From Alphaproteobacteria bacterium (GTDB lineage: Bacteria; Pseudomonadota; Alphaproteobacteria; UBA8366; GCA-2717185), in NCBI GenBank assembly GCA_012103325.1, contig WLWY01000016.1, forward strand, positions 1-64,000: 64,000 nucleotides of DNA. Direction: 5' to 3'. Position numbers and translations under genes: made by a program. Below the pieces are notes generated by a model. The model was not told the origin of the DNA. It saw only the letters and a list, made by a program, of their open reading frames with translations, and searched no databases. Position 1 is the first letter of the stretch; each line of letters opens with the position of its first letter. This document shows, piece after piece, positions 52,160 to 60,440 of the stretch.

Positions 52160-52423
52160 GTCGTAATTTTCCGGAGTGGGGGGAAATTGCGCCCACTAAA
52201 ATGCGTGTGCCTGTAACGAAGCGGTGATCTTCGCCAGCACTGTTTATTCTCGCCCGATCCAGCTGACATGTCCGATGCGACGAGAGTTTGTTTCGCACGA
52301 TTAGGATGAGGTCGTTTCCCACCATGCAATTGTTGGGATGGCTACTTTTAAAATAAAATTAACCAAAAGTTTTACAAACTAAGGAAATGTAAGACAGCAA
52401 AACTACTAATAGTTGGATTAATT

Positions 52424-52858
52424 TTGGTCCCGCCAGTTGAAAATTTTTTCAAGAAAGCGCGTGTCCTGGTCGTAGAAGACGATCAGGCAATGCTTGAATT
52501 GATTGTCAATATTCTTGAAACGATTGGAATTGAGTCGGTCACAACTGCAGAGAATGGCGTTCAAGCGTGGCAGCAATTCGAAGAAGGTCAGCAGTTCGAC
52601 CTAGTGATTTGCGACTGGATCATGCCAGAAATGGATGGTCTCGAGGTTCTAAAGAACATCCGCGCCGGACGCAGCGCGATCCCCTTTATTTTGGTCACGG
52701 TGCGCGATTCGGAAGAGGCGATCAAGCGGGCGGTCAATTGCGGCATAACGGCGTTCATCGCCAAGCCTATTGCGGCGGAAGAGTTTATTTCGGTGGTTCT
52801 ACGAGTGCTCCCCGATGGCACTTCTTCTGGGAATGAAGCCGACGCTTGGGAATTCTAG
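52424..52858 (+). CDS. Single-domain response regulator (CheY-like)
   Basis: A 144-residue receiver starting at TTG 52424. Acidic pocket ED at 19-20 (VLVVEDDQAM), phosphorylation site Asp64 (LVICDWIMPEMDG), Thr in FILVTVRDS and Lys in FIAKPIA. No output domain. It may receive phosphate from the Hpt protein encoded at 49722. Its TAG stop is part of CTAG 52855-52858, the edge of the palindromic repeat. The 264 bases upstream are AT-rich without a gene. Confidence 0.88.
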   Translation: MVPPVENFFKKARVLVVEDDQAMLELIVNILETIGIESVTTAENGVQAWQQFEEGQQFDLVICDWIMPEMDGLEVLKNIRAGRSAIPFILVTVRDSEEAIKRAVNCGITAFIAKPIAAEEFISVVLRVLPDGTSSGNEADAWEF

Positions 52859-53004
52859 ATCAGATCAAAGTTTATTCGAATCGACTTTGGCGATCCAACA
52901 ACCGTATGAGTCCGCTCTAACTTATTGATCCACGCTAGTGTGATGATTCTGAAGTTCGCTGCATTGAATGCGGCGGATTTTAGGATCTGAATCACACTAG
53001 ATTC
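52855..53004. repeat. Palindromic repeat: module C plus left half of the IS66-split copy (module A)
   Basis: From CTAG 52855 a module C copy (CAGATCAAAGTTTATTCGAATCG, then TCCGCTCTAACTTATTGAT) runs to about 52934. From CTAG 52935 module A follows (GCATTGAATGCGGCGGATTT core) to 53000, and CTAGATTC 52997-53004 is the left IS66 target duplication. The same C-then-A order occurs in reverse at 34130-34313. Confidence 0.75.
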
Positions 53005-53048
53005 GTGAGCGTCCGGTAAAGCAGCCCTGCCTATGATGACGTTGGACT

Positions 53049-53072
53049 GTTACGCTCAGGTTTGAGCGTAAC
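53049..53072 (-). terminator. Hairpin at the end of IS66 tnpC
   Basis: GTTACGCTCA (53049-53058) and TGAGCGTAAC (53063-53072) form a perfect 10-bp stem that spans the tnpC stop codon. There is no T-run in the direction of tnpC transcription, so it may stabilise the mRNA or block read-through from outside. Confidence 0.55.
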
Positions 53073-54567
53073 GCCAGGGGAGCAGTTCGTCGATCCGATT
53101 GATTTTATGGTCGGCGATACAGGCTAGCGTGTCGGTTAGCCAGGCCTGCGGATCGACGCCATTGAGTTTTGCTGTCTCGATCAGCGTATAGGCGATGGCG
53201 GCTGATTTGCCGCCGGCCTCGGACCCCATGAAGAGATAATTCTTCCGCCCCAGGGCGATGGGCCGCATGGATCGCTCTGCGGTATTGTTGTCGAGTTCAA
53301 GAAAGCCGTGATCTAGATATGGTCGCAGCTTCTTCATGCGGGTCAGGGCGTAGCGAATAGCACCGGCTAAGGGTGATTTGCCGGATATCCGGGTCAATTG
53401 GGCATGCAGCCATGATTCCAGGTCGTCGAAGATTGGTTTTGATTGGCGCTGCCTGATCTTCACCCGTTGATCCGGCGATTGGCCCCGAACCTCCTTCTCG
53501 ACGCCATAGAGTGTGGCGATACGTTTTATGGCTTCCTCGGCAATCGCCGATCCCTGAGCTTTGTGGATATCGACGAACTTGCGTCGGATATGGGCCATGC
53601 AGGCCACTTCCGTCACCTTGCCCGTGCGGTACAGGTCATTGAACCCCGCATAGCCATCGGCATGCATGAAGCCCGTGAAGTCCGCTAGATGTTCGCGCGG
53701 GCGAACGCCCTTCCTGTCGGACGAGAACTGATACCATGCGGCAGGATGCGCCTCTCCGGCCCAGGGTCGTTCATCGCGGACATAGGCCCAAAGCCGCGCG
53801 GTCCTGGTTTTACCGGAGCCTGGGGTCAGCATTTTTACCGGCGTATCATCGGCGAAGAGGGCCTGTCCCTTTAAAACATGGCGCGCGACGGCGTCCGCCA
53901 AAGGTTCCAACAGAGCCGTGGATTTGCCAACCCAATCGGCCAGGGTGGAGCGGTCCAGATCGATCCCCTCGCGCTGGAATATCTGACTTTGCCGGTACAA
54001 AGGCGAATGATCGGCGTACTTGTTGACCAGCACATGGGCCAGTAGGCCAGGACCGGGCCGCCCGTGCTCAATCGGCCGCGACGGCAGGGCTGCCTGATGG
54101 AACGTCTCACAGCAGGTGCAGGCCATGCGCGGGCGAACAATCCGGTTCACGACAAAACGTCCGGGGACATATTCCAGTTCCTCGGTGACATCGTCGCCAA
54201 GCGTTTTGAGCGCACCGCCGCATTCCCCACAGGCATCGCCCGGCGACAGTGTTGTCTCGTTGCGTGGGAGATGACCGGGCAGCGGTTTACGTTTGGGCTT
54301 GTCTTTTGGCGCTGCAGATTGATCTGCATTTGCATCGTCTGACGCGGGCTCCTGCGCGGACGCCGCAATCTCTTCGTCTTCCAGCGTCAACGCCAGTTGA
54401 TCCAGAGCCTCCGAGCGCGACCCGAAGCGATGCTGGCGCATCCCGGCCAATTGGTGTTGGAGCTTCTCGATCAACACCGCCTGTGACTTCACTTCCGACG
54501 CCAGCGATGCCACCAGACCTTTTAATGCGGCAGGTTCATTCGGGAGGTTCTCAGCGTCGTCGAGCAT
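53056..54567 (-). CDS. tnpC: IS66-family transposase TnpC
   Basis: 503 residues. An N-terminal leucine-zipper-like helix (LVASLASEVKSQAVLIEKLQHQLAGM) precedes a zinc-finger-like CGECG...CTCCE region. The DDE core shows Asp in FADDTPVKML and MHADGYAGFNDL and Glu in LDNNTAERSMRPIALGRKNYLF, the most conserved block of IS66. It cuts and joins the element's ends. The gene is uninterrupted, so the element may still move. Start ATG 54567. Confidence 0.96.
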   Translation of the reverse strand: MLDDAENLPNEPAALKGLVASLASEVKSQAVLIEKLQHQLAGMRQHRFGSRSEALDQLALTLEDEEIAASAQEPASDDANADQSAAPKDKPKRKPLPGHLPRNETTLSPGDACGECGGALKTLGDDVTEELEYVPGRFVVNRIVRPRMACTCCETFHQAALPSRPIEHGRPGPGLLAHVLVNKYADHSPLYRQSQIFQREGIDLDRSTLADWVGKSTALLEPLADAVARHVLKGQALFADDTPVKMLTPGSGKTRTARLWAYVRDERPWAGEAHPAAWYQFSSDRKGVRPREHLADFTGFMHADGYAGFNDLYRTGKVTEVACMAHIRRKFVDIHKAQGSAIAEEAIKRIATLYGVEKEVRGQSPDQRVKIRQRQSKPIFDDLESWLHAQLTRISGKSPLAGAIRYALTRMKKLRPYLDHGFLELDNNTAERSMRPIALGRKNYLFMGSEAGGKSAAIAYTLIETAKLNGVDPQAWLTDTLACIADHKINRIDELLPWRYAQT

Positions 54568-54639
54568 GCCGGCAATCTATCAGCCGCCACCCCGCATGGG
54601 AATCCCCGGAAATTGACAACCCTTTGCTGTGAAACGACT

Positions 54640-54987
54640 TTACCCAGCCGTCAGGGGACGCCACGTTCGTTGTGGTATGCGCCAATCAATCCCTTCCAGC
54701 AGCATCGCCAATTGAACCGGGGTCAGCGCAACCTTGCCCGCTTTCGCAGACGGCCAGACAAACCGTCCCTTCTCCAGACGCTTCGAGAACAGACATGCCC
54801 CTTGCCCGTCCCACCAGATCACCTTGATCAGATCGCCACGGCGACCCCGGAAGACGAACAGATGACCGCAATACGGCGCCGCCTTTAGAACCTTCTCTGT
54901 TTGCGCTGACAGCCCATTGAACCCCTTACGCATGTCCGTCACGCCGGCCGCAAGCCAAACCTTCGTGTTCGTGGGAACCGGGATCAT
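54640..54987 (-). CDS. tnpB: IS66 accessory protein TnpB (Orf2)
   Basis: 115 residues from ATG 54987, which overlaps the tnpA stop as ATGA; GTG 54999 would add 4 residues. It starts IPVPTNTKVWLAAGVTDMRKGFNGL and contains LFVFRGRRGDLIKVIWWDGQGACLF, the standard Orf2 motifs of IS66 and ISBst12-type elements. Role in transposition not established; essential in some elements. Confidence 0.95.
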   Translation of the reverse strand: MIPVPTNTKVWLAAGVTDMRKGFNGLSAQTEKVLKAAPYCGHLFVFRGRRGDLIKVIWWDGQGACLFSKRLEKGRFVWPSAKAGKVALTPVQLAMLLEGIDWRIPQRTWRPLTAG

Positions 54988-55361
54988 CCCGACAAGCACC
55001 GGAGCAGACGTACGAGCGCTTCGGGATCGTAAGGGCCGCTAATGCTCAAGCGATGACCTCCGGCAAGCGTGACCTCGATCTTGCCTTCGTCACCAACAGG
55101 GCGCTCGGCTTCGTGCTCGACGTGACGCGCAATCTCAACCGGCAGGAAACAGGCGGCGTCATCGACCGTGTCACTTCCCGCAAACCGGGGATCTTTCAGC
55201 CAGTTGAAAACCTGATTGGCGTTCACATTGTAGCGCCGTGCAACCTGTGAAACCGAAACGCCCGCAAACCGCGTCTGTGCGCAAATCATCCGCTTCTCGT
55301 CTGCACTCCAGCGCCGACGCTTGCCCCGCTTCGCCACATCCTGATCCCCGTTAGTGTCCAC
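54984..55361 (-). CDS. tnpA: IS66 protein TnpA (helix-turn-helix Orf1)
   Basis: A 125-residue DNA-binding protein starting at GTG 55361. The HTH is WSADEKRMICAQTRFAGVSVSQVARRYNVNANQVFNWLKD, as in IS3/IS66 Orf1 proteins. It probably binds the element's ends. An 11-bp inverted repeat (55351-55380) covers its start. Confidence 0.94.
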   Translation of the reverse strand: MDTNGDQDVAKRGKRRRWSADEKRMICAQTRFAGVSVSQVARRYNVNANQVFNWLKDPRFAGSDTVDDAACFLPVEIARHVEHEAERPVGDEGKIEVTLAGGHRLSISGPYDPEALVRLLRCLSG

Positions 55362-55380
55362 CTAAACAAGTGGACACTAA
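55351..55380. promoter_or_regulatory. Inverted repeat over the tnpA start
   Basis: TTAGTGTCCAC (55351-55361) and GTGGACACTAA (55370-55380) form a perfect 11-bp stem with loop CTAAACAA. It includes the tnpA GTG and could hide the start in mRNA made from outside promoters, keeping transposition low, or bind TnpA. Confidence 0.6.
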
Positions 55381-55425
55381 ACCTCACTTCTTCTGCACGG
55401 CAGAGCGGTCAGGCCGGACGCTTAC

Positions 55426-55496
55426 CTAGATTCAAATAGTTGGTGTGCTGATTCACGCGAAATTCAATCCTTTGAATTTCACGATCAGGACACTAG
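55426..55496. repeat. Right half of the IS66-split palindromic repeat (module B)
   Basis: Begins with the right IS66 target duplication CTAGATTC (55426-55433) and continues with AAATAGTTGGTGTGCTGATT, GAAATTCAATCCTTTGAATTTC (inverted repeat) and GACACTAG. Joined to the left half it restores a 133-bp copy that equals 36376-36508 except at two positions. Confidence 0.9.
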
Positions 55497-56404
55497 GCAA
55501 CAACGAGAAGATAGACGATACCCGCGACGACCAGGGCCATGCCGGCAAGTTCACCGGGCGACGATTTTTCGCGGAAGAACAGAATCGAAATTGCTAGGGT
55601 AAAGATGAACTCGATCTGGCCCAGCGCCTTAACGAACGACGCCTTTTGCAATGTGAATGCGGTAAACCAGCCAATCGAGCCTAGGGCGCTGGTCGCACCG
55701 ACAAATGTACCAACCTTCCATTCTCGAACCATGACGGGGATTTGCGCACGTTCTTTGATCACGATGTAGATCCCCAATATCGTCGACTGCATGATGACCA
55801 TCGTGAGCAGAGTGAACGCGGCCGGAAACAAGACCGTATCGTCTCCGAATGACAGCGCCGCGCGACGGACGGAAAGCGATGCCAAGGCGAAGCAGAGACC
55901 GGATGCCAATCCGACTGCGGCCGACTTGTTCCATATGCGGCTGATCCAGCTGCCATTATCCACGCTGGTCTTGACGACGGTTATGACGACGACGCCGACA
56001 ACACTGATCGCGATGGCGAGCCAGCCCTGCAGATTAATCAGTTCACCGAAGAAAAGCGCGCCGACAACCGCGGTCAGGAATGCTTCGGTCCGTGCATAGG
56101 TCGTACCCACCGCAAAATTGCGGAACGAGAACAAGTAAATGAGCAAGACGGTTGCCACAATTTGACCGACACTTGCGGTCAGGCAGAACGCCAGGAAATA
56201 CGCCGTCAGTGTCGGAATTTCCCTGTCGTAGGTGTATAGCAGGAAAACGAAGTAAGCCGCGACGAAGGGCAGCCCGTATGCGAAGCGGACAAGCGTAACC
56301 GCGAGGGTATTCATATGTTGCGTAAGGTGCTTCTGGCCGCCGGTTCTGACAGCTTGCGCGACGGACGCCATGAACGTCAGATAGACCCAGCCCCAGGTTT
56401 CCAT
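55493..56404 (-). CDS. EamA/DMT-family permease
   Basis: A 303-residue protein with ten predicted helices in two repeated halves, as in EamA drug/metabolite transporters; the second EamA unit has the usual late block KALGQIEFIFTLAISILFFREKSSPGELAGMALVVAGI. It likely exports amino acids or small metabolites. The stop is the TAG in the CTAG edge of module B, so the last codons VVA* run right into the repeat. Divergent from the LysR gene at 56610, with about 205 bases between: a classic exporter-regulator pair. Confidence 0.88.
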   Translation of the reverse strand: METWGWVYLTFMASVAQAVRTGGQKHLTQHMNTLAVTLVRFAYGLPFVAAYFVFLLYTYDREIPTLTAYFLAFCLTASVGQIVATVLLIYLFSFRNFAVGTTYARTEAFLTAVVGALFFGELINLQGWLAIAISVVGVVVITVVKTSVDNGSWISRIWNKSAAVGLASGLCFALASLSVRRAALSFGDDTVLFPAAFTLLTMVIMQSTILGIYIVIKERAQIPVMVREWKVGTFVGATSALGSIGWFTAFTLQKASFVKALGQIEFIFTLAISILFFREKSSPGELAGMALVVAGIVYLLVVA

Positions 56405-56609
56405 ACTTTATCCTTTTGCAACCTGGTGGCAACTGCGAGCGCGTCGAATTTTGTTCACAATTAGCGTATTCAAGCCAAATGACGGATCGTTGTGATTGTG
56501 ACCAAAGCGACCCGTATCTTGCGTTGTTAGTGCAAATTTCCGTTGGTGGCAAAGTATCAAATTTCATCATACTATGAATTAATTTCATATTGCTTTGGAG
56601 GTTTTGATC

Positions 56610-57518
56610 GTGCGCTCGACATTGCCGCCGCTCAACGCGCTACGCACGTTTGAAGCGGCGGCGCGGCTGTTAAACTTTAGCCGCGCCGCTGAAGAACTGC
56701 ACGTTACGCCATCGGCGGTTAGCCATCAAATTAAGGACCTCGAGGAGCGTATCGGTGTCGCGCTGTTCCTACGTGCGAAAAAGTCGCTTTCTCTAACGGA
56801 GGCTGGCGAGATTCTCCTGCAAGGCGCGCATGTCGCATTTGGCGCTTTATCACGCACGATGGACGATTTGCGCGCACTTGCACACGCGCCGGTGCTTACG
56901 GTATCGGTTCCTCCTTCCGTCGCCATGAAGTGGCTGGTTCCACGTCTTGAGACATTTCGCGAACGTCACCCCGATATCGACGTTCGGATATCCACTGATA
57001 CTGAACTGCCCGATCTGGCATCGGGCGATGTCGATATTGCAGTGCATTATGGTGATGGTGACTATCCTGCATTGAAAGCGGAGCTTTTGGTGCCAAATTC
57101 CGTTGCGCCGATGTGCAGCCCGAAGTTTCTGGAGGGTGAAACGCCGCTGCGTTGTCCGGAAGATTTGAGCCGCTTTACGTTGCTGCATGACGCCGGCGGC
57201 GATGAGTTCGGTAACCCGGCTTATGATTGGGGAACATGGCTGAACGCTCACGGCGTTACGAACGTGGACGCGACACTGGGCTTGCGTTTCAATACGTCGG
57301 CAGACGTTCTGAACGCTGCCGTCGCAGGCGCGGGTGTCGCGATTGGTAAAACAGCGCTGGCCGTCGATGATTTGAAGTCGGGCCGTCTGGTCTGCCTATT
57401 CGATGCGATCGTGCCAGAAGAGGCCGCATACTATGTGGTTCATGCGATGCACGCAGCCGATCAGGCGAAGGTCACGGCATTTCGGGATTGGCTATTTCGG
57501 GAATTTGCCGGCGCCTAA
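56610..57518 (+). CDS. LysR-family transcriptional regulator (GcvA-like)
   Basis: 302 residues from GTG 56610, which has GGAGG (56597-56601) 8 bases before it; TTG codons upstream are too close to that site. The N-terminal winged helix reads LPPLNALRTFEAAARLLNFSRAAEELHVTPSAVSHQIKDLEERIGVALF, the GcvA/AmpR-type signature, then a linker helix and the periplasmic-binding-like effector domain (about 92-300). It probably controls the divergent DMT permease gene. LysR sites (T-N11-A) in the 205-base gap could not be fixed by eye. Confidence 0.9.
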   Translation: MRSTLPPLNALRTFEAAARLLNFSRAAEELHVTPSAVSHQIKDLEERIGVALFLRAKKSLSLTEAGEILLQGAHVAFGALSRTMDDLRALAHAPVLTVSVPPSVAMKWLVPRLETFRERHPDIDVRISTDTELPDLASGDVDIAVHYGDGDYPALKAELLVPNSVAPMCSPKFLEGETPLRCPEDLSRFTLLHDAGGDEFGNPAYDWGTWLNAHGVTNVDATLGLRFNTSADVLNAAVAGAGVAIGKTALAVDDLKSGRLVCLFDAIVPEEAAYYVVHAMHAADQAKVTAFRDWLFREFAGA

Positions 57519-58036
57519 ACCGCTTTGGCGCATAACGGGGCTAGCGATCGTGCGATCAGCGCGTTGTATAATTTGCGAAGTGCGAGTTCCGGAAAGTTTT
57601 TTGCCAATACTATGTTACGGATAGCCCACCGACTATTTGTATCGACGAATTGCCACTAATATGCGGTAAATGACATTGCTTGCCGCCATTGATCTCTACA
57701 CTTGTTGTTTGCCGAATTTGATGTGGCGTTCCCGTAGCGACAAAAAAATCCCACGAAATCGATATATTGAGCCAGGTTGATCCAACAGCGCGCCGCGCGC
57801 AAAAAGTGAAACGTTAATTTTTAAACCATACTTTCGAAAGTTCGGTCGCATGCCTGATGATTTCTCTATTTATTGTCGTATTAAGGGTGCCTATTAACTG
57901 CCTATCGGCGTAATTTTTTATTTTCCACTGAGGAGAGTCGGTGCTGGTTTGGTCCAAGCTTTCAAAGTATTGATGTGGTGGACAAAAAAGGTCATTATCT
58001 TAAAGAAGTGAGGATCTTGGCAAGCGGGTGGATTGA
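57519..58036. other. 518-bp AT-rich intergenic region
   Basis: Visibly richer in A and T than the genes to either side, with runs such as ACGTTAATTTTTAAACC and TAATTTTTTATTTTCC near 57813-57923. No credible coding frame or stable long hairpin. It separates the LysR gene from the AT-rich dioxygenase group and probably holds that group's promoter. The dioxygenase start has only a weak ribosome site (GGTGGA). Confidence 0.5.
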
Positions 58037-58888
58037 ATGGCTTTACGGGAAATTGACGTTGATCCTGTGTCTGGCGGGTTGGGCGCGGTCATATTTGGCG
58101 CTGATCTTTCGCAAACATTGGGTAATCAGGAATTCGATAAGATCCATCAGGCTTTTCTAAAATTTCATGTTGTTTGCTTCCCAGATCAAAATCTCGAGCC
58201 TGATCATTTACTTCAGTTTGCACGTCGATTTGGTCAACCCGATGTGTATCCTTTCATTAAGAATATATCCGATCACGCAGAAGTTATCGAAATTCTTAAA
58301 ACAGAAAAAGATACAGTTAACTTTGGTGGTGGATGGCACTCGGATACCAGTTATTTGGATAAACCGGCGCTTGGTTCGATGCTTTATGCGTTGGAAACTC
58401 CACCGATTGGTGGAGATACAATGTTTGCGAATATGAACCTTGCTTACGAGACTCTCTCCGATGGCATGAAAAAGCTCCTTGATGGCCTTGTTGGTGTTAA
58501 CAGCTCTGCGCAAAATTATCGCGGTGGCCGGGCGAAGAAAATGAAAGAGCTCGACGGCATGAAGGAAAAATATATCGAGGCGTCTGAAATCTCGGTTGCG
58601 GAGCACCCAGTGGTTAGAACGCATCCGGAGACGCGACGAAAGAGCCTTTATGTGAGCCGAGCACATACGTCCCATTTCAAGGGAATGTCTGAAGAAGAGA
58701 GTGGACCTTTGATCGATTTTCTTTCCGATCACGCGGTGCGTCCGGAATTTACGTGCCGAATGAGTTGGGAGCCCGGCACTTTGGTCTTTTGGGATAATCG
58801 TTGTACTCAGCATTTTGCCGTCAACGATTACAATGGGCATCGCCGTCGGATGCATCGCGTCACCTTGATCGGGGATAGGCCAGCGTAA
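58037..58888 (+). CDS. TauD/TfdA-family Fe(II)/2-oxoglutarate dioxygenase (AT-rich)
   Basis: A 283-residue relative of the product of 43906-44781. The iron site is HSD in GGGWHSDTSYLDKPALGS, the later His is in FWDNRCTQHFAVNDY, and the Arg lies in HRRRMHRVTL. An internal stretch (NYRGGRAKKMKELDGMKEKYIE) replaces the corresponding one in the relative, so the substrate probably differs. Codon use is AT-richer than in most of the window, which fits acquisition by transfer. The PAS-like gene follows after 13 bases. Confidence 0.9.
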   Translation: MALREIDVDPVSGGLGAVIFGADLSQTLGNQEFDKIHQAFLKFHVVCFPDQNLEPDHLLQFARRFGQPDVYPFIKNISDHAEVIEILKTEKDTVNFGGGWHSDTSYLDKPALGSMLYALETPPIGGDTMFANMNLAYETLSDGMKKLLDGLVGVNSSAQNYRGGRAKKMKELDGMKEKYIEASEISVAEHPVVRTHPETRRKSLYVSRAHTSHFKGMSEEESGPLIDFLSDHAVRPEFTCRMSWEPGTLVFWDNRCTQHFAVNDYNGHRRRMHRVTLIGDRPA

Positions 58889-58901
58889 GGCCGAGGTTCG
58901 A

Positions 58902-59459
58902 ATGACACAGCAGAACGCTTTGGAAACCGAAAGAAGCTGGGACGGGAATGATGTTCAGGTCCGTACCCTATTCGATATGAACGCCTTTGCCGAAAGGGAG
59001 GCCGCTTCCCATCTCGACATCCTTCATTATTATTGGAGCTCGCTGCAGATAGAGAAGGTGTCACTGCCGAAAGTTCATGAATTTCATCCAAGCGACGTCC
59101 TTCCCAAAGCTGCTTTCTCATCGGTTGGATGGGTTGACTCCATCGCTGATGATCCAAGAGATTTCGTTATGAGAGACCATCCGGAAAACCCCGTCTACGG
59201 GCTTGGTATCGAGCTGAATGACACGTTCCTGTCCGAGTTTCCAAATAAGATGCACGCCAAATCGCTGCTTTTGGAGTATATTCGCTGCAAGCGCTGGAAA
59301 GTGCCGCTTTATCACGAGATTGAACAGGTGATCGGTGGAATCAGCCGGCATTACACGAGGCTCATGCTGCCTTTGGTCGACGAGTCCGGTACGGTGACCC
59401 AAATATTCTATGGCGTTTCACCTCTCACACCGCCGACACCACTTTTCATCGAGGATTGA
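58902..59459 (+). CDS. PAS-like protein of unknown function
   Basis: A 185-residue protein. Around residues 45-160, SLPKVHEFHPSDVLPKA and the following PLYHEIEQVIGGISRHYTRLMLPLVDESGTVTQIFYGVS resemble the alphaproteobacterial PAS_5-type domains (short stand-alone sensors). I cannot confirm it. It is next to the dioxygenase gene and would be co-transcribed. Its last 52 bases overlap the 3' end of the opposing acyltransferase-like gene, so the C-terminal 17 residues (SPLTPPTPLFIED) may not be conserved. Confidence 0.6.
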   Translation: MTQQNALETERSWDGNDVQVRTLFDMNAFAEREAASHLDILHYYWSSLQIEKVSLPKVHEFHPSDVLPKAAFSSVGWVDSIADDPRDFVMRDHPENPVYGLGIELNDTFLSEFPNKMHAKSLLLEYIRCKRWKVPLYHEIEQVIGGISRHYTRLMLPLVDESGTVTQIFYGVSPLTPPTPLFIED

Positions 59460-60142
59460 TTTTCCCTTCGAATTTGCGAGAGCATTTCTTCCTTGCTCAT
59501 ATAGAACATCTGCATGTCCCGGTTTTCCCCGGAGAGAGGGAACACCCCTTTCAGTAGCGGGGTACTGTGCGCCATGCCGTACCCTTCTAGCCCCATCTTT
59601 GTTCGAGATGGTGTATCGGCGATGAAGCCGACATTCCAATCTATATAGAAATGCCGAACCGACAGGTTGCGACATAGACGCGCCATGATCCCGCTAATTT
59701 CGCGACCGCGATAATCCGGATGCACCCAAAGCCCGCCCGTATATCCAATATGGCCGGAAAGTGTTGGGACATCCTCAACAACGCAAAGGGCGACCGGATA
59801 ATGGCGCAGGATTGGTTGGCGGTTGAAAAAGAGTCGATGGCTCCGAACTTCATCGAGCAGATTGTCTGTGACGACAACCTTGTGGGCGATACAGGCAATG
59901 ATGCTGCCGGCGTTGTTTTCGAAGCGTGCCCAGAAGGCGTTTCCCGGATGCACATGCGAATAAGCCGGGTCATGCGTCGCCGCAACCCGCAGCGTACCGG
60001 GCGCCTGCCGCATATGCTGGACCCAGTTGGCGAGATCGCCGTCGACACTCAGGGTAAGGCCCATATCCCATAGCCGTGCTTCGGTATTGTCGACGAATGT
60101 TTGAATGTCGGCCAGTTGCGCATCTGTGAGGTAGCTCATCAC
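59408..60142 (-). CDS. GNAT-like acyltransferase family protein
   Basis: A 244-residue protein I place near the GNAT fold from GGLWVHPDYRGREISGIMARLCRNLSVRHFYID, which looks like motif A (acyl-CoA pyrophosphate loop Q/R-x-x-G-x-G/A in degenerate form) after strand 4. The N-terminal 60 residues (LTDAQLADIQTFVDNTEARLWDM) and the C-terminal tail are not recognised. Function unknown. It converges with the PAS-like gene, overlapping by 52 bases. Alternative: a fold unrelated to GNAT. Confidence 0.6.
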   Translation of the reverse strand: MMSYLTDAQLADIQTFVDNTEARLWDMGLTLSVDGDLANWVQHMRQAPGTLRVAATHDPAYSHVHPGNAFWARFENNAGSIIACIAHKVVVTDNLLDEVRSHRLFFNRQPILRHYPVALCVVEDVPTLSGHIGYTGGLWVHPDYRGREISGIMARLCRNLSVRHFYIDWNVGFIADTPSRTKMGLEGYGMAHSTPLLKGVFPLSGENRDMQMFYMSKEEMLSQIRRENQSSMKSGVGGVRGETP

Positions 60143-60317
60143 AAAATACCTAATAAGATATATGTAATAAGTGATAGTATCATGATGTACGCGATTAACA
60201 AACGCTATGACCTGACGCCGGCGAGGGACAAAACATGTCTATTTGTATGCTGACGCTTTCGCCTCTTACAGGCTTTGGCTCTGTCGAATTGAGGGAAATC
60301 AATCATTAGGCTAAGAC

Positions 60318-60346
60318 CTTGGCAGGGTTAAGCTTCGATCTTATAT
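60318..60346 (+). promoter_or_regulatory. RpoH (sigma-32) heat-shock promoter of clpB
   Basis: CTTG (60318-60321) and CTTATAT (60340-60346) are separated by 18 bases, matching the alphaproteobacterial sigma-32 consensus (CTTG-N17/18-CYTAT). The start would be near 60353, leaving an untranslated leader of about 88 bases that includes the stem ACGGGA/TCCCGT. Confidence 0.75.
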
Positions 60347-60440
60347 GCAAACTAACGGGATGCCTGATGAGGGTCCCGTCAACAGCAATCCTTGAACCGC
60401 CCGCCTCAAAAGGGGGCCAATGGAAGGATAGAGTCGAAAA

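Larger units (their letters stand above)
53005..55425. mobile_element. Complete IS66-family insertion sequence (2421 bp)
   Basis: Terminal inverted repeats GTGAGCGTCCGG (53005-53016) and, on the other strand from 55425, GTAAGCGTCCGG differ at one position; matching continues weakly inside. Identical 8-bp direct repeats CTAGATTC flank it (52997-53004 and 55426-55433), the size made by IS66 transposition. Three genes, all reading leftward: tnpA, tnpB and tnpC, all intact. It sits inside a palindromic repeat. Confidence 0.95.

Noticed and set aside
57975..58160. 61-residue frame ahead of the AT-rich dioxygenase gene
   Set aside because: It overlaps the dioxygenase start in another frame and has no ribosome site or family likeness.
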